In this document: positions 34,539 to 43,368 of the stretch, one piece after another
Position numbering within the stretch: the first letter of the stretch is position 1
How the letters are laid out: each line of letters starts with the position of its first letter
Assembly: GCA_947303465.1 (NCBI GenBank)
Contig: CAMYYI010000001.1
Span: 62,001-126,000, forward strand
DNA length: 64,000 bases
DNA from: an uncultured Bacteroidales bacterium
GTDB lineage: Bacteria; Bacteroidota; Bacteroidia; Bacteroidales; UBA932
Reading direction: 5' to 3'
Position numbers and translations under genes: made by a program
Notes under the pieces: generated by a model
Told to the model about the DNA's origin: nothing
What the model saw: the letters and a program-made list of their open reading frames with translations, nothing else
The model's database searches: none

Positions 34539-35209
34539 GCTTGGATTATGAGACCGTCTTTCATTACTATGCTGCGGTCGCAAAGGGCGGCAAGCTCCGG
34601 ATCGTGAGTAACTATGACAAGGGTCTGGCCCAGGGAATCGCGCAGGCTGAAGAGAAGCTTATGAATTTCCTGCTTGGTGGCGGAGTCCAGATTGCCCGTG
34701 GGCTCATCTGCAAACAGCACTGCGGGACTGTTCACAAGGGCTCGGGCTATGGCTACGCGCTGCTGCTCGCCTCCGGAAAGTTCGGAGGGTTTGTGGGATG
34801 TACGGTCCTGCAGGCCAACGAGTCCGAGGAGCCGTTTAGCGTCATCTTTCGCAGATTGAGTTGTCCGCCCCGCAATCAGCGCAGGTATCATGACGTTTTC
34901 CAGTGCGGTGAACTCCGGGAGGAGATGGTGGGCCTGGAACACAAAACCTATGCGCTTCCCGCGGAAGGCCGCCAGTGCATCTCCCCTGAGAGAACGGCCA
35001 CCTTCCTGGAAGACCGGAGTGCCGTCTATTTCCAGGGTACCGGTGTCCGGCGTAGAAAGCGTACCGAGAATCTGCAGAAGGGTGGTCTTGCCGGCCCCGG
35101 ACGCCCCAGTAACGGAAAGAATCTCGCCCTGAGGCACCTGCAGGTCAATTCCCTTCAGCACCTCCAGGTTGCCGAAGCTCTTATGTATATTGCTGGCGTT
35201 AATTATCAT
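34535..35209 (-). CDS. LolD-type lipoprotein ABC transporter ATP-binding protein
   Basis: The 224-residue protein has Walker [14 protein letters not shown], the signature [15 protein letters not shown], Walker [14 protein letters not shown] and the switch His in VIVTHDPE. Length and motifs match LolD/MacB-type ATPases, which power extraction of lipoproteins from the inner membrane or related mechanotransmission. No permease gene is adjacent, as is common for LolD in Bacteroidales. The many lipoproteins in this window would be natural clients. Confidence 0.82.
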   Translation of the reverse strand: MIINASNIHKSFGNLEVLKGIDLQVPQGEILSVTGASGAGKTTLLQILGTLSTPDTGTLEIDGTPVFQEGGRSLRGDALAAFRGKRIGFVFQAHHLLPEFTALENVMIPALIAGRTTQSAKDDAKRLLGLVGLQDRTSHKPSELSGGEQQRVAIARALVNSPAVLFADEPTGNLDSATKQEIHKLLFSLRDSLGQTLVIVTHDPELAALCDRSIVMKDGLIIQA

Positions 35210-35249
35210 GCGGCAAATATAGCAAAATCTCCGGAAACAGCAGATAGTG

Positions 35250-35335
35250 TCGGCTGCGGTCCATTGTTTGGACCGCTACCTGCAAAAACGGCCAAAAATG
35301 CAGGCAGCGGTCCAATTCGTGGACCGCTGCCTGCA
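35250..35335. repeat. Dispersed palindromic repeat, copy B
   Basis: Two hairpins: GGCTGCGGTCCA-TTGT-TTGGACCGCTACC (35252-35280) and GGCAGCGGTCCA-ATTCG-TGGACCGCTGCC (35303-35331), joined by TGCAAAAACGGCCAAAAATGCA. The whole aligns inversely with 8530-8600. It fills the gap between lolD and mdh. Confidence 0.8.
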
Positions 35336-35352
35336 TCAGCTGAAGATATCTC

Positions 35353-36345
35353 TTAAAGATTGGGATTCTCTTTCTTCCAGTCTGCCACAGGAGGGACTAT
35401 GCCAAGGGAGACAATCTCGTCGCGCATCTTGCAGAGGTGCTCGTAAGATGCCTGGAGGTCGGCCATCTCGGCAGGAGTGCCCTTGGGAGCGGTGTAGTGA
35501 ACGCCGTCCGCATCAATCACTGTAGGCATTGCCATCATCACGTTGCAGTAGCCAAGCTCGGGAGCGTTTACATAGCAGCCGGCAGGCCAGGTGAACTTGG
35601 CGCCGCCCATAGCGGCCTCTATCATCTTGACAGCCTGGTAGGCAGGGCTCTGGAAGGAGCTGCGGCCACGGAGCTTGATGATGTTGGAGCCACCCTGTAC
35701 GGTTGAGTGCTTGATCTCGGCCCAGCGCTCGGCGGAGAGTTTCTTCTCTGCCAGAGGGGTGCCGTCGATGAGGGCTTCGCTGGCGAATACCGCCATGGCC
35801 TCACCGTGTCCGCCGTACGTATGTGCGCCGGTTACCTTGCACTGCTGTACGCCGAATTCGGCGGCAAGAGCCTCCTGCAGACGGGTGCTGTCGAGGGCGG
35901 CAAGGGAGGTGAGCTGATTGGGCTTGAGACCGGAGTGGATGAGGGCAGTGAGAGCCGTCACATCAGCCGGGTTGAAAATAACGACAACGTGCTTGACATC
36001 GGGGCAGTACTTCTTGATGAGGTCACCGAACTCGGCAGCGATCTGGCAGTTGCCCTTCAGCAGGTCTTCGCGGGTCATTCCCTCCTTGCGGGGAGCGCCG
36101 CCGGAAGAGATAATATACTTCGCATCTTTAAAGGCGACCTCGGGATCTACGGTCCAGGTGACGTTGGCGCCTTCGAAAGCGCAGTGATAAATTTCCTCTG
36201 CTACTCCGTGAACACCGGGCTCGTAGATATCGTACAGGCAGATGTTGGGAGTGAGACCGAGCATGAGAGCGGTCTGGGCCATGTTGGAACCGATCATGCC
36301 ACCGGCGCCCACAATGGTCAATTTTTCGTTGGTCAAATATTTCAT
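35353..36345 (-). CDS. mdh: Malate dehydrogenase
   Basis: The 330-residue protein has an NAD-binding start TIVGAGGMIGSNMAQ, the substrate Arg in GGAPRKEGMTREDLL, the second Arg in ALDSTRLQEALA and the catalytic His in GAHTYGGHGEAM. The GGAPRKxGM loop fits malate rather than lactate dehydrogenase. It interconverts malate and oxaloacetate in the cytoplasm, part of the reductive branch to succinate in Bacteroidales. It has its own promoter (TAATTTTG at 36379-36386, minus strand). Confidence 0.9.
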   Translation of the reverse strand: MKYLTNEKLTIVGAGGMIGSNMAQTALMLGLTPNICLYDIYEPGVHGVAEEIYHCAFEGANVTWTVDPEVAFKDAKYIISSGGAPRKEGMTREDLLKGNCQIAAEFGDLIKKYCPDVKHVVVIFNPADVTALTALIHSGLKPNQLTSLAALDSTRLQEALAAEFGVQQCKVTGAHTYGGHGEAMAVFASEALIDGTPLAEKKLSAERWAEIKHSTVQGGSNIIKLRGRSSFQSPAYQAVKMIEAAMGGAKFTWPAGCYVNAPELGYCNVMMAMPTVIDADGVHYTAPKGTPAEMADLQASYEHLCKMRDEIVSLGIVPPVADWKKENPNL

Positions 36346-36395
36346 ATCCTCTTAATAATATGGTTCGTCTAAGCGGGGCAAAATTACAAATTTTC

Positions 36396-36424
36396 TTGCA
36401 TAATAAAAATAATCACTATCTTTG
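36396..36424 (+). promoter_or_regulatory. Promoter of the phosphopantetheinyl transferase gene
   Basis: TTG (36396-36398) is followed after 18 bases by TATCTTTG (36417-36424), 17 bases before the ATG. Confidence 0.6.
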
Positions 36425-36441
36425 TTGCGTTATACCTTTAT

Positions 36442-37095
36442 ATGGCACTATATCTACAGAAAGACCTTGACGACGACTATCACTCGCGGATAGGAGTCTG
36501 GCAAATCACAGAGTCCGAAGCCGAACTTCGCGCTCTCACATCCATCCCCTCAGACGAACTCGAGGAAATCTCATACATAAAGAGCGAATCCATGCGCAAG
36601 CAGAAGCTTGCCGTGCGCGCCCTTCTGGACGTCATGTTCGAAGAGAAGGTTTACCTGAGCCACCACGACAACGGTAAGCCCTACATAGAGAACAACGCCA
36701 TCAATATCAGCATCACCCATACAGACAAGTACGTTGCCGTGATTCTGAACGACGTAGAAGAAGTCGGTATTGACTGCGAGTCCCTGGACCGCGACTTCAG
36801 CGCCGTTGAGAAAAAGGCCCTCTCGGAAGAAGAAATCGAGGAACTCGACGACGACGCCGACGACCGCCGCACCCAGCTGGCCATCTACTGGTGCGCCAAG
36901 GAGGCCGTGTACAAGAAAATGTCGCAGTACCATGTAGACTTCGCCGAGCAGATAGAGATCGAGGCCGTGCGTCCCCGTAAAGAGGGCGAACTGGATGCGA
37001 CTTTCATCAACAAGGACGGATACGAAGAGGAACTCAGGCTCGAGTACATTACCTTTGACCGTCACGTCCTCGTGTGGGTCATCGGGGAAGAATAA
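36442..37095 (+). CDS. 4'-phosphopantetheinyl transferase (Sfp type)
   Basis: The 217-residue protein has ISITHTDKYVAV, VGIDCESL with the first magnesium ligand, and WCAKEAVYKKM with the Glu and Lys of the WxxKEAxxK motif. It transfers phosphopantetheine from CoA to a carrier protein such as acyl carrier protein. Length and motifs are normal for the Sfp/AcpT group. It converges on the EnvC-like gene with 6 bases between. Confidence 0.84.
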   Translation: MALYLQKDLDDDYHSRIGVWQITESEAELRALTSIPSDELEEISYIKSESMRKQKLAVRALLDVMFEEKVYLSHHDNGKPYIENNAINISITHTDKYVAVILNDVEEVGIDCESLDRDFSAVEKKALSEEEIEELDDDADDRRTQLAIYWCAKEAVYKKMSQYHVDFAEQIEIEAVRPRKEGELDATFINKDGYEEELRLEYITFDRHVLVWVIGEE

Positions 37096-37101
37096 TCCGC
37101 A

Positions 37102-38307
37102 CTATTTTCTCAGCCACTTCTCAGGATCCTGAGGTTCGCGTCCCTTCCATAACTGGAAATGGACCTGGATGTCGTCCATGCCTGCCGCGACATGCCCGAG
37201 CACCTGGCCGGTCTTGACCTTGTCGCCCGACTTCACCGCAACGGAGCCCAGTTTGCAGTAGAAGGTGAAGTATTCGCCGTGCTGCACCAGCACGCACTGG
37301 TTATATCCCGGTATCACCACTATCTGCTTGACAACACCGCTGAACACTGCCATCACGGGGGCGTCTTTATCCACGGCTATACCCACACCGTTGTTGAACG
37401 GCATCTCCAGCTTTGTATAAACCGGATGCGGATTGCGCCCGAAATGGCTCACCACCCGGCCTTCCGCCGGCCAGGGCAGCTTGCCCTTGTTCGCAGCGAA
37501 CTGATCCGACAGCGCCTGATCTATCTTGGTGCTGGTTTTCTTGCCGCCGGCCTTGCCTTTGCCTCCCTTTGCACCACCTCCTTCCATCTCGGCGTGGATA
37601 AGGCGTTCAATTTCGCGGTTGAGAGCCTCGACCTGCTTGCGCTTGGAGTTCAGCTGTGCCTGATACTGGTTACGGTCTTTCTGCAGCTGGTTCACAAGCT
37701 GCCGTGACCTTTCTTCCTCGTTCCTGAGCTTGTTGAGCTCGGAGGCCCTTTCGTCGCGAAGCTGCCGTGCCTGTGAGCGCAGGCTGTCCAGCCGCTGGCG
37801 TTCCTGCTGCAGGCGGTCGCGTTCCTCGCCTATACGCCGTCCCTGCTCGTTCATGCGGACCGAAAGCTGGCGCAGATAGCCAAAGCGGCGCATGCCCTGG
37901 CCCAGGTTCTCGCTCGCCAGTATATACATGTACCACGTACGTGAATCGCGGCTCTTGTAGGCATTTTTTACCAGGCGTTCGTAGTACAGTGTCATGGTAT
38001 CCAGACGCGCCTGCACCCGTTCCACCTCTTTCTGGCAGCGGCGTGCACTGTCCGATATGATGAGGAGTTCCCGTTCGCTGTCCTGCAGCAACTCCTTTCT
38101 GGCGGCTGTCTGGACACGGAGGATGTTCAGCTGCGTAGATGCGCTGTTGCTCTTGGCCGTGGCCGTTTTCAGCTGCTGCTCCAGAATACGTATGTCCCGC
38201 TCCAGGCGGGCCTTCTTGTCCTTGCTGGACGAAAGGCTCTGCGCCCCTGCAGGGATGCAGCAGGCAAGCAGCAGCACCGTCAGCAATATGCGGGTTGGCT
38301 TTCTCAT
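37102..38307 (-). CDS. EnvC-like protein with degenerate LytM domain
   Basis: The 401-residue protein has a signal peptide ending in CIPAGAQ, a long coiled coil (about 28-245), a Gly/Lys-rich hinge and a C-terminal LytM-like domain (about 275-401). The zinc site is lost: NNGVGIA replaces HxxxD and QVHFQLW replaces HxH. This is the pattern of EnvC, which activates amidases rather than cutting the wall itself. Its start overlaps the TPR gene stop by 4 bases, so they are coupled. A role in septal wall splitting is inferred. Confidence 0.86.
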   Translation of the reverse strand: MRKPTRILLTVLLLACCIPAGAQSLSSSKDKKARLERDIRILEQQLKTATAKSNSASTQLNILRVQTAARKELLQDSERELLIISDSARRCQKEVERVQARLDTMTLYYERLVKNAYKSRDSRTWYMYILASENLGQGMRRFGYLRQLSVRMNEQGRRIGEERDRLQQERQRLDSLRSQARQLRDERASELNKLRNEEERSRQLVNQLQKDRNQYQAQLNSKRKQVEALNREIERLIHAEMEGGGAKGGKGKAGGKKTSTKIDQALSDQFAANKGKLPWPAEGRVVSHFGRNPHPVYTKLEMPFNNGVGIAVDKDAPVMAVFSGVVKQIVVIPGYNQCVLVQHGEYFTFYCKLGSVAVKSGDKVKTGQVLGHVAAGMDDIQVHFQLWKGREPQDPEKWLRK

Positions 38308-39452
38308 TTCTTTTTACTCTCCGACAGGTTTCGGTAATAAGTCGCGAGGTCCTTCTCGCCCAGCTTGTCCAGCACCGCGGCGAAGTGCATCAATATGACG
38401 GCGTTGTCCTTGCCGCCATAAAGCATGGCATGTTTGAAGTAGGGCTTGGCCTCCGCCGCCTTGCCCCGCAGATACAGTATCCACCCGTAGGTATCGAGGT
38501 ATGTTGGGTTATCTGGGTACAGATCCACGGTCACGCGGCTCATTTTTTCCGCCTTGGCAAGACGGCGACGCTCCAGGCTGAGATAATAGGCGTAATTATT
38601 CAGCACCGGACAGTACTGCAGGTCCAGCTTCAGCGCCTTTTCATAGGTCTTGTACGCCTTGCGTTCCTGCTCCATGGCGTAGTACACATCACCCATGACG
38701 CCCAGGCAGGAGACCACGTTGGAGGTATCTTCCGGCTGCAGGTCTATCATCGCCTGGCACTCCTCCAGCACCTTTTCATAGTCGTTCAGGGCATAGGCCG
38801 ACTCCATGAGCAGACTGTGGGCATGCATGCTCTCCGGCTCAGCCGCCACGTACTCGCGCATGAGCGTGTCTATCTGGGGCCGCAGGGAGTTGAAGGTCCG
38901 GGAATCGAAGCCGCGCATCACGCTCATAAGGGCCTCATACTTCATCTCGTCATCGGCTACGGGATCCCGTACCAGGGAAGTCAATGCGGCAAAGTACGAG
39001 GGGTAGTCGCGCTTCATCCGGTAGGCTCCGGCGAGCAGCGACGAAACTGAAAGTTCCGGAAACTTTCCGGGGTTTACATCCTGAAGCTCACGCAGAAGCA
39101 GCTCCGCCTCTTTTACCTTGCCGGTATTCAGATACAGGTTTGCCAGAGTCTCCTTGTACCAGTTGTTGGAAGGGTCCAGCTCAAGGGCCTCCCTGAAGCA
39201 GCGGCCGGCATCTTCAAAGTCTCCTGCAGCATAACTGCAAATACCTTTGTAGTAGCGTATTGCATCATTAGCCGGATAAACCGCCAACAGGGAATCCAGA
39301 GATGCGCCGGCGGTTTCGAAGTCTCCCGCATCTATGCTCGCGACCACGTCCAGAAGGGCGTTTTCCATCGCAATGCTGTCCCTTTTCTCCTCTTGCGCAC
39401 GAAGGAGAAATAGCTGCGGAATGAGGAGCAGACAGAGCAGGAGTTTCTTCAT
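38304..39452 (-). CDS. Exported tetratricopeptide repeat protein
   Basis: The 382-residue product has a signal peptide (MKKLLLCLLLIPQLFLLRAQ) and successive TPR units over nearly the whole length, for example AIRYYKGICSYAAGDFEDAGRCF, NWYKETLANLYLNTGKVKEAE and GDVYYAMEQERKAYKTYEKAL. It is probably a periplasmic or outer-membrane scaffold. It is first in a two-gene operon with the EnvC-like gene, which suggests a cell-wall or division role. A TATTTTTG -7 box is at 39460-39467 on the minus strand. Confidence 0.84.
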   Translation of the reverse strand: MKKLLLCLLLIPQLFLLRAQEEKRDSIAMENALLDVVASIDAGDFETAGASLDSLLAVYPANDAIRYYKGICSYAAGDFEDAGRCFREALELDPSNNWYKETLANLYLNTGKVKEAELLLRELQDVNPGKFPELSVSSLLAGAYRMKRDYPSYFAALTSLVRDPVADDEMKYEALMSVMRGFDSRTFNSLRPQIDTLMREYVAAEPESMHAHSLLMESAYALNDYEKVLEECQAMIDLQPEDTSNVVSCLGVMGDVYYAMEQERKAYKTYEKALKLDLQYCPVLNNYAYYLSLERRRLAKAEKMSRVTVDLYPDNPTYLDTYGWILYLRGKAAEAKPYFKHAMLYGGKDNAVILMHFAAVLDKLGEKDLATYYRNLSESKKK

Positions 39453-39525
39453 ATAATTACAAAAATATTGATTTTTTGTCTATTTTCGCAACATCATTTG
39501 CGGTTTTGAGTTTTTTTTGGACCCG

Positions 39526-40080
39526 ATGCAACTTTTTGAGGACAAATCGCATCTTATAGAACGGATGCTCGAGAAGGCCAAGGAAGGTGACAGACGTGCA
39601 CAAAAAGCCATCTACGACGCCCTGGCCGACAAAATGTTCGCCCTGTGCATACGCTACATGGGGGACAGGGACACGGCAGAGGACGTTCTCCAGGACGGAT
39701 TTGTGACCCTGTTTGCCAAACTTGACACCTACACAGGTGAGGGTTCCTTCGAGGGCTGGGCCAGAAAGATCTTTGTCAATACCGCGCTTATGAGCCTGAG
39801 GAAAAACGACGTGCTCAAGGAGAGCGAAGACGTGGACAGTGCAAGGGCAGTCTCAAGCGAGGCCCCCTCCGCCATCCAGAACCTCGGCTATAAGGAACTG
39901 TGCCGCATGATTTCCGAGTTGCCCGCAGGCTTCCGAACCGTATTCAACCTGTATGTGGTGGAGGGCCTGTCGCACCAGGACATCGCCGAGGCGCTTGGCA
40001 TTTCCGTGAACACATCCCGCTCCCAGTTACTGAGGGCAAGGGCTATGTTGCAGGCGAAGATCAAGGAAAGAGAAAAATAA
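39526..40080 (+). CDS. ECF-type RNA polymerase sigma factor, module 1
   Basis: The ATG at 39526 was preferred to a TTG nine bases earlier. The 184-residue protein has region 2 (GDRDTAEDVLQDGFVTLFAKL, then WARKIFVNTALMSLRK) and region 4 (LPAGFRTVFNLYVVEGLSHQDIAEALGISVNTSRS). The second gene 16 bases downstream encodes a protein with an anti-sigma-like cytoplasmic head and a beta-barrel tail. Together they should form a cell-envelope sensing switch. Confidence 0.88.
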   Translation: MQLFEDKSHLIERMLEKAKEGDRRAQKAIYDALADKMFALCIRYMGDRDTAEDVLQDGFVTLFAKLDTYTGEGSFEGWARKIFVNTALMSLRKNDVLKESEDVDSARAVSSEAPSAIQNLGYKELCRMISELPAGFRTVFNLYVVEGLSHQDIAEALGISVNTSRSQLLRARAMLQAKIKEREK

Positions 40081-40096
40081 TTTAAGACAGATACAG

Positions 40097-41302
40097 ATGC
40101 AAGACAATTGGCAGGAATTCGACCGACAGATTCAGTCGGTGCTGCAGGACGCCGGGGAGAAGGCTCCCAGGCGGGTGTGGCGTGCCGTGTCTGCGCGTCT
40201 AGACTCGGCAGCGTCAGCTGCGCTCTGGTGGAGGTGGGCAGTACCCGCCTTTGTAGCCGCCGCCCTTGTGGCCGGACTGTTCCTTTCCGGAACGTTCGGC
40301 AATCCCGGGGACAAGGCGGGAAGCGTAGATATTTTGGCGCAAACGGAGTCCGTACCGTCCAATGAAATAACTGATACCCAAGACCTTCTCGCTTATGACG
40401 AGGAGGCTGTAGAACTTACCGGGGCACCAGTATCTCCGGCGCGCGTCTGGCGTTCATGGATGCGCCAGCAGACCCAGGTTGTGGCAGATGACGCATCTTC
40501 AGAGCCGGCAGGGGAAGAGAGTGCAGCGGTGACGGAAGAACCCGCCTCCGGCACTCCGGCAGCGGAGGAAGCAAAGGCCGGCGAGCCTATGGACGAAACG
40601 GACATCGCAGCCCAGTGGGCACGCATAACACAGGATGGCAACAGGCACAGGAGCGAGGGTCTCAAACTGCGCGGCATGTACGCCCAGGGCAGCGTGGGAG
40701 GCAACGACTCCAATATTTCTTACGGAGGCAACGGCATAAGCCGCATGGCCCCCGGTGCAGGTTCCGAGAATGCGGGCATCAGCGAGGCAGGACAGTCTAC
40801 CTACGGCGTGCCGTTCACATTCGGCCTTGGCGCCCGCTTCCGCGTTACGGACAAGTTATCGCTGGGTACCGGTCTGGATTATTCTCTGCTCACCCGTACT
40901 TTCAAGGGCAGCTATAGCGGCAACGCGGCAGCGGCTTACGAGGGGCAGATAATGCATGCAGTCCAGTACATCGGCGTTCCCGTCAACGTTTATTACGACC
41001 TCTATCAGACGAGGGACGAACTAATCAGGGTTTATGCCTGGGGCGGCGGCGAGGCGGAATACTGCCTGGCCAACCGCTACCGGCTTATGAATACAGCCAA
41101 CACCGTTATCGTCGACAAGGCCGGAGGCTTCCAGTTCTCCGCCGCTGCAGGTCTCGGAATGGAATTCAAGATCAACGACATGCTTGGGCTCTATGCAGAT
41201 CCCTCGGTGCGTTACTACTTCCACGGGGACCAGCCCAAGTCTGTGCGCACGGACAAGCCGTTCATGTTTACCTTCGACGCAGGTCTGAGGTTCAATTTCT
41301 AA
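40097..41302 (+). CDS. Anti-sigma/outer-membrane beta-barrel fusion, module 1 (Dma-like)
   Basis: The 401-residue protein has a short cytoplasmic head (about 1-47; QDNWQEFDRQIQSVLQDAGEKAP pattern), one inner-membrane helix (PAFVAAALVAGLFLSG, about 50-66), a long disordered periplasmic linker rich in Glu, Ala, Pro and Thr (about 70-225), and a C-terminal beta-barrel (about 235-401) ending in FTFDAGLRFNF with the terminal Phe of outer-membrane proteins. This layout matches the dual membrane-spanning anti-sigma factors (Dma) described in Bacteroides thetaiotaomicron, which span both membranes and restrain a partner sigma factor. The sigma gene directly upstream fits this. Confidence 0.82.
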   Translation: MQDNWQEFDRQIQSVLQDAGEKAPRRVWRAVSARLDSAASAALWWRWAVPAFVAAALVAGLFLSGTFGNPGDKAGSVDILAQTESVPSNEITDTQDLLAYDEEAVELTGAPVSPARVWRSWMRQQTQVVADDASSEPAGEESAAVTEEPASGTPAAEEAKAGEPMDETDIAAQWARITQDGNRHRSEGLKLRGMYAQGSVGGNDSNISYGGNGISRMAPGAGSENAGISEAGQSTYGVPFTFGLGARFRVTDKLSLGTGLDYSLLTRTFKGSYSGNAAAAYEGQIMHAVQYIGVPVNVYYDLYQTRDELIRVYAWGGGEAEYCLANRYRLMNTANTVIVDKAGGFQFSAAAGLGMEFKINDMLGLYADPSVRYYFHGDQPKSVRTDKPFMFTFDAGLRFNF

Positions 41303-41319
41303 AGTTAGTTAGTGGTTTT

Positions 41320-41372
41320 TTTAGTGTACGAGGTCTTGATTTAGCCAGGAGACCTCGTACACTAAATTTTTT
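41320..41372 (+). terminator. Rho-independent terminator of sigma module 1
   Basis: A 17-base perfect inverted repeat (41320-41336 and 41350-41366, TTTAGTGTACGAGGTCT) is followed by TTTTTT. A decayed relative lies at 41401-41437. Confidence 0.86.
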
Positions 41373-41458
41373 GTACAGGCCCATCGGTGGCATTGTTGAT
41401 GTATGAGGTCACCGTAATTTTCATAGACCTCGCACGTTAGGAGGCGGGGCACCCGACA

Positions 41459-41481
41459 AAAAAAGGAGGCATGTCGCCTCC
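41459..41481 (-). terminator. Rho-independent terminator of tRNA-Pro
   Basis: GGAGGC (41465-41470) pairs with GCCTCC (41476-41481). On the minus strand it is followed by TTTTTTTG and starts 9 bases after the tRNA. Confidence 0.8.
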
Positions 41482-41489
41482 TATTTTCG

Positions 41490-41563
<74 letters not shown>

Positions 41564-41615
41564 ATTCATTGAGGTGGCAAAGATAGCTACGCTTTTTAGA
41601 AAAAGCAAATAGTGG

Positions 41616-42818
41616 CTAGAAGCCGAAGCGGAAGCCAGCCGTAACTCCGAAGGCCAGGGGATGTTCCGTATAGAACGTTTCCATGTTTCCGGAGCCAGCC
41701 ATATGCCAGGAAAGACCGGGCTGGACAAAGATGGCTCCTGCACTGCTCACCATCCACTGTACACCCAGGTTGAGCCCCAGCGAGAAGGCAAAATCGCTCT
41801 CTTTTTCGCTGAACGGCGACTGGTCGGTACGCTCCCCTCCCATATAAGTTTCGTCTTTCCCGAAACTGCGGAAACCATACTCGAACATGGGCCCGGCAGA
41901 CGTGTACAGGGAGAAACGGTCCAGTCTGAGCGGAGTATAGACTGCCAGCAGCGGCACCCCCAGATAAGACACGGTCTTGTCTTTGACTGCCGTGATACTG
42001 CCGGATACCGATTTGGTCTGCGTTTGCAGGTTAGTAAGCTGGAGGCCGGTTTCCAGACCCCAGTGTTCCGTGAATGAAAGGTTGAACATGGCGCCGACGC
42101 GGAGTGCTACGGAATGGCGCGTCTGGGTCTCGCTTGGTTTATTTCTGCTCAGAAGCGCAGCCGGAGCCATCCTGGTGCTGCGAATGCTGGATTGCTGCAG
42201 GCCGTATCCGGACTGGGTGGAGCTGGTGCTCCCCGGTATGCCGCTGGCCAGCAGGGATGCGGTGAGGCGGGGATTGGAGCGGGTGCGGACGGTGGTTGTC
42301 AGAGGGATGGATGATTCGGATTCCCGGTCGGAGTCGGGAATGACGGGGGTAGCGGGAGCGACAGGGGTAACGTCGGAGGGGGACGATTCGGATTCCCGGT
42401 CGGAGACGGGAATGACGGCAACAGAGTCGGGAATGACGGGGGCATCGGGAGTGGTGGGGGCGATGTAGGAGGGGGTGGAGGGGGACTCCCGGTCGGTGTC
42501 GGAAATGACGGAAAGAGGGCCGGGAATGACGGCAATGGGTTCAGAGTCAACGGGTGCGGGGTCAATGAGCTCAGGCTCAACGACTTCAAGCTTTTCAGCC
42601 TCTGCAATGGCGGGGCCGACGGGTGTTGAAGCGGGGTTCCAAAGCAGCACCGCTGCCAGTACCACGGCAGCTACTCCGGCCAGCGCCCATATCCACGGGA
42701 ACGTCGCCTTACGCACCGGGATACCGGCCTCAACGGCCTCCCACAGGCCCTCCGGAGGAGTCTGTTCATATCCCTCCATCTTACGACGGAGCTTATCTTT
42801 CCACTGTTTCTCAGTCAT
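41616..42818 (-). CDS. Anti-sigma/outer-membrane beta-barrel fusion, module 2 (Dma-like), repeat-built linker
   Basis: The 400-residue protein has a cytoplasmic head (about 1-38; EKQWKDKLRRKMEGYEQTPP), one membrane helix (WIWALAGVAAVVLAAVLLW, about 42-60), a periplasmic linker (about 62-205) and a C-terminal barrel (about 220-400) ending FGVTAGFRFGF. It is a paralogue of the 40097-41302 product in layout. In the linker the motif VIPDSDRESES recurs; the DNA behind it is a series of GTCATTCCCGACTCCGACCGGGAATCC-type units, so the linker seems to have grown by repeat insertion. It overlaps the sigma gene by 8 bases and converges on tRNA-Pro. Confidence 0.82.
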   Translation of the reverse strand: MTEKQWKDKLRRKMEGYEQTPPEGLWEAVEAGIPVRKATFPWIWALAGVAAVVLAAVLLWNPASTPVGPAIAEAEKLEVVEPELIDPAPVDSEPIAVIPGPLSVISDTDRESPSTPSYIAPTTPDAPVIPDSVAVIPVSDRESESSPSDVTPVAPATPVIPDSDRESESSIPLTTTVRTRSNPRLTASLLASGIPGSTSSTQSGYGLQQSSIRSTRMAPAALLSRNKPSETQTRHSVALRVGAMFNLSFTEHWGLETGLQLTNLQTQTKSVSGSITAVKDKTVSYLGVPLLAVYTPLRLDRFSLYTSAGPMFEYGFRSFGKDETYMGGERTDQSPFSEKESDFAFSLGLNLGVQWMVSSAGAIFVQPGLSWHMAGSGNMETFYTEHPLAFGVTAGFRFGF

Positions 42819-43368
42819 GTTTCCTGTATTCTTTTATCTCCTTGGCCAGCAGGGCCTTAGCCCTAAGATACTGGGACGCGGAGGAATTCTCCTTTATACC
42901 TAGCAGCGCCGCTATTTCCTTATGCTTCAGCTGCTCGAAAACGAACAGGTTGAACACCGTGCGGTATCCGTCCGGCAGGCGGCTTATCATATCCTGCAGC
43001 ACTTCCATGGGCACGCTGTCTACGTCCGGCTCTTCATCCGGCATTGCATCAGGCAGCTCGTCAACCGGCAGCAGCCTACCGTTTTTACGCAGGGACTGAA
43101 GGGCTCCGTTGGCCACCACCCTGGACATCCACGCCCGGAGCGAACCCTCGCCCCTGTAGCGGAAGCTTCCAAATCGCTCATAGATGCGAATGAACGCATC
43201 CTGGAGCACATCCTTGACCATGTCGGAATCCGCCAGGTAACGGGACGCCACGGCCGTGAGCGCGCCCGCATAACGCAGGTACAACTCCTTCTGGCCACGG
43301 GGGTCCCCGTTGCCCACAAGCCTGACCAACTCCCTTTCACTCAGGCTATTCCCTGGTCTTGAATCCAA
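42811..43368 (-). CDS. ECF-type RNA polymerase sigma factor, module 2
   Basis: The 185-residue protein has region 2 (DSDMVKDVLQDAFIRIYERF, WMSRVVANGALQSLRK) and region 4 (LPDGYRTVFNLFVFEQLKHKEIAALLGIKENSSASQ). The best start is a TTG at 43368, which overlaps the NigD-like gene by 23 bases; a TTG at 43329 is the alternative, and there is no ATG in a sensible place, so the start is unsure. It is sandwiched between a NigD-like lipoprotein gene and its anti-sigma/barrel partner, all overlapping. Confidence 0.86.
   Translation of the reverse strand: MDSRPGNSLSERELVRLVGNGDPRGQKELYLRYAGALTAVASRYLADSDMVKDVLQDAFIRIYERFGSFRYRGEGSLRAWMSRVVANGALQSLRKNGRLLPVDELPDAMPDEEPDVDSVPMEVLQDMISRLPDGYRTVFNLFVFEQLKHKEIAALLGIKENSSASQYLRAKALLAKEIKEYRKHD

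Noticed and set aside
35210..35352. Plus-strand frame running from the lolD region through the repeat to 35356
   Set aside because: It is antisense to lolD for most of its length, and the remainder is the palindromic repeat.
42299..42607. Short-repeat cluster considered as a CRISPR array
   Set aside because: The units are palindromic and uneven, lie in frame within a gene, and have no regular spacers or cas genes.
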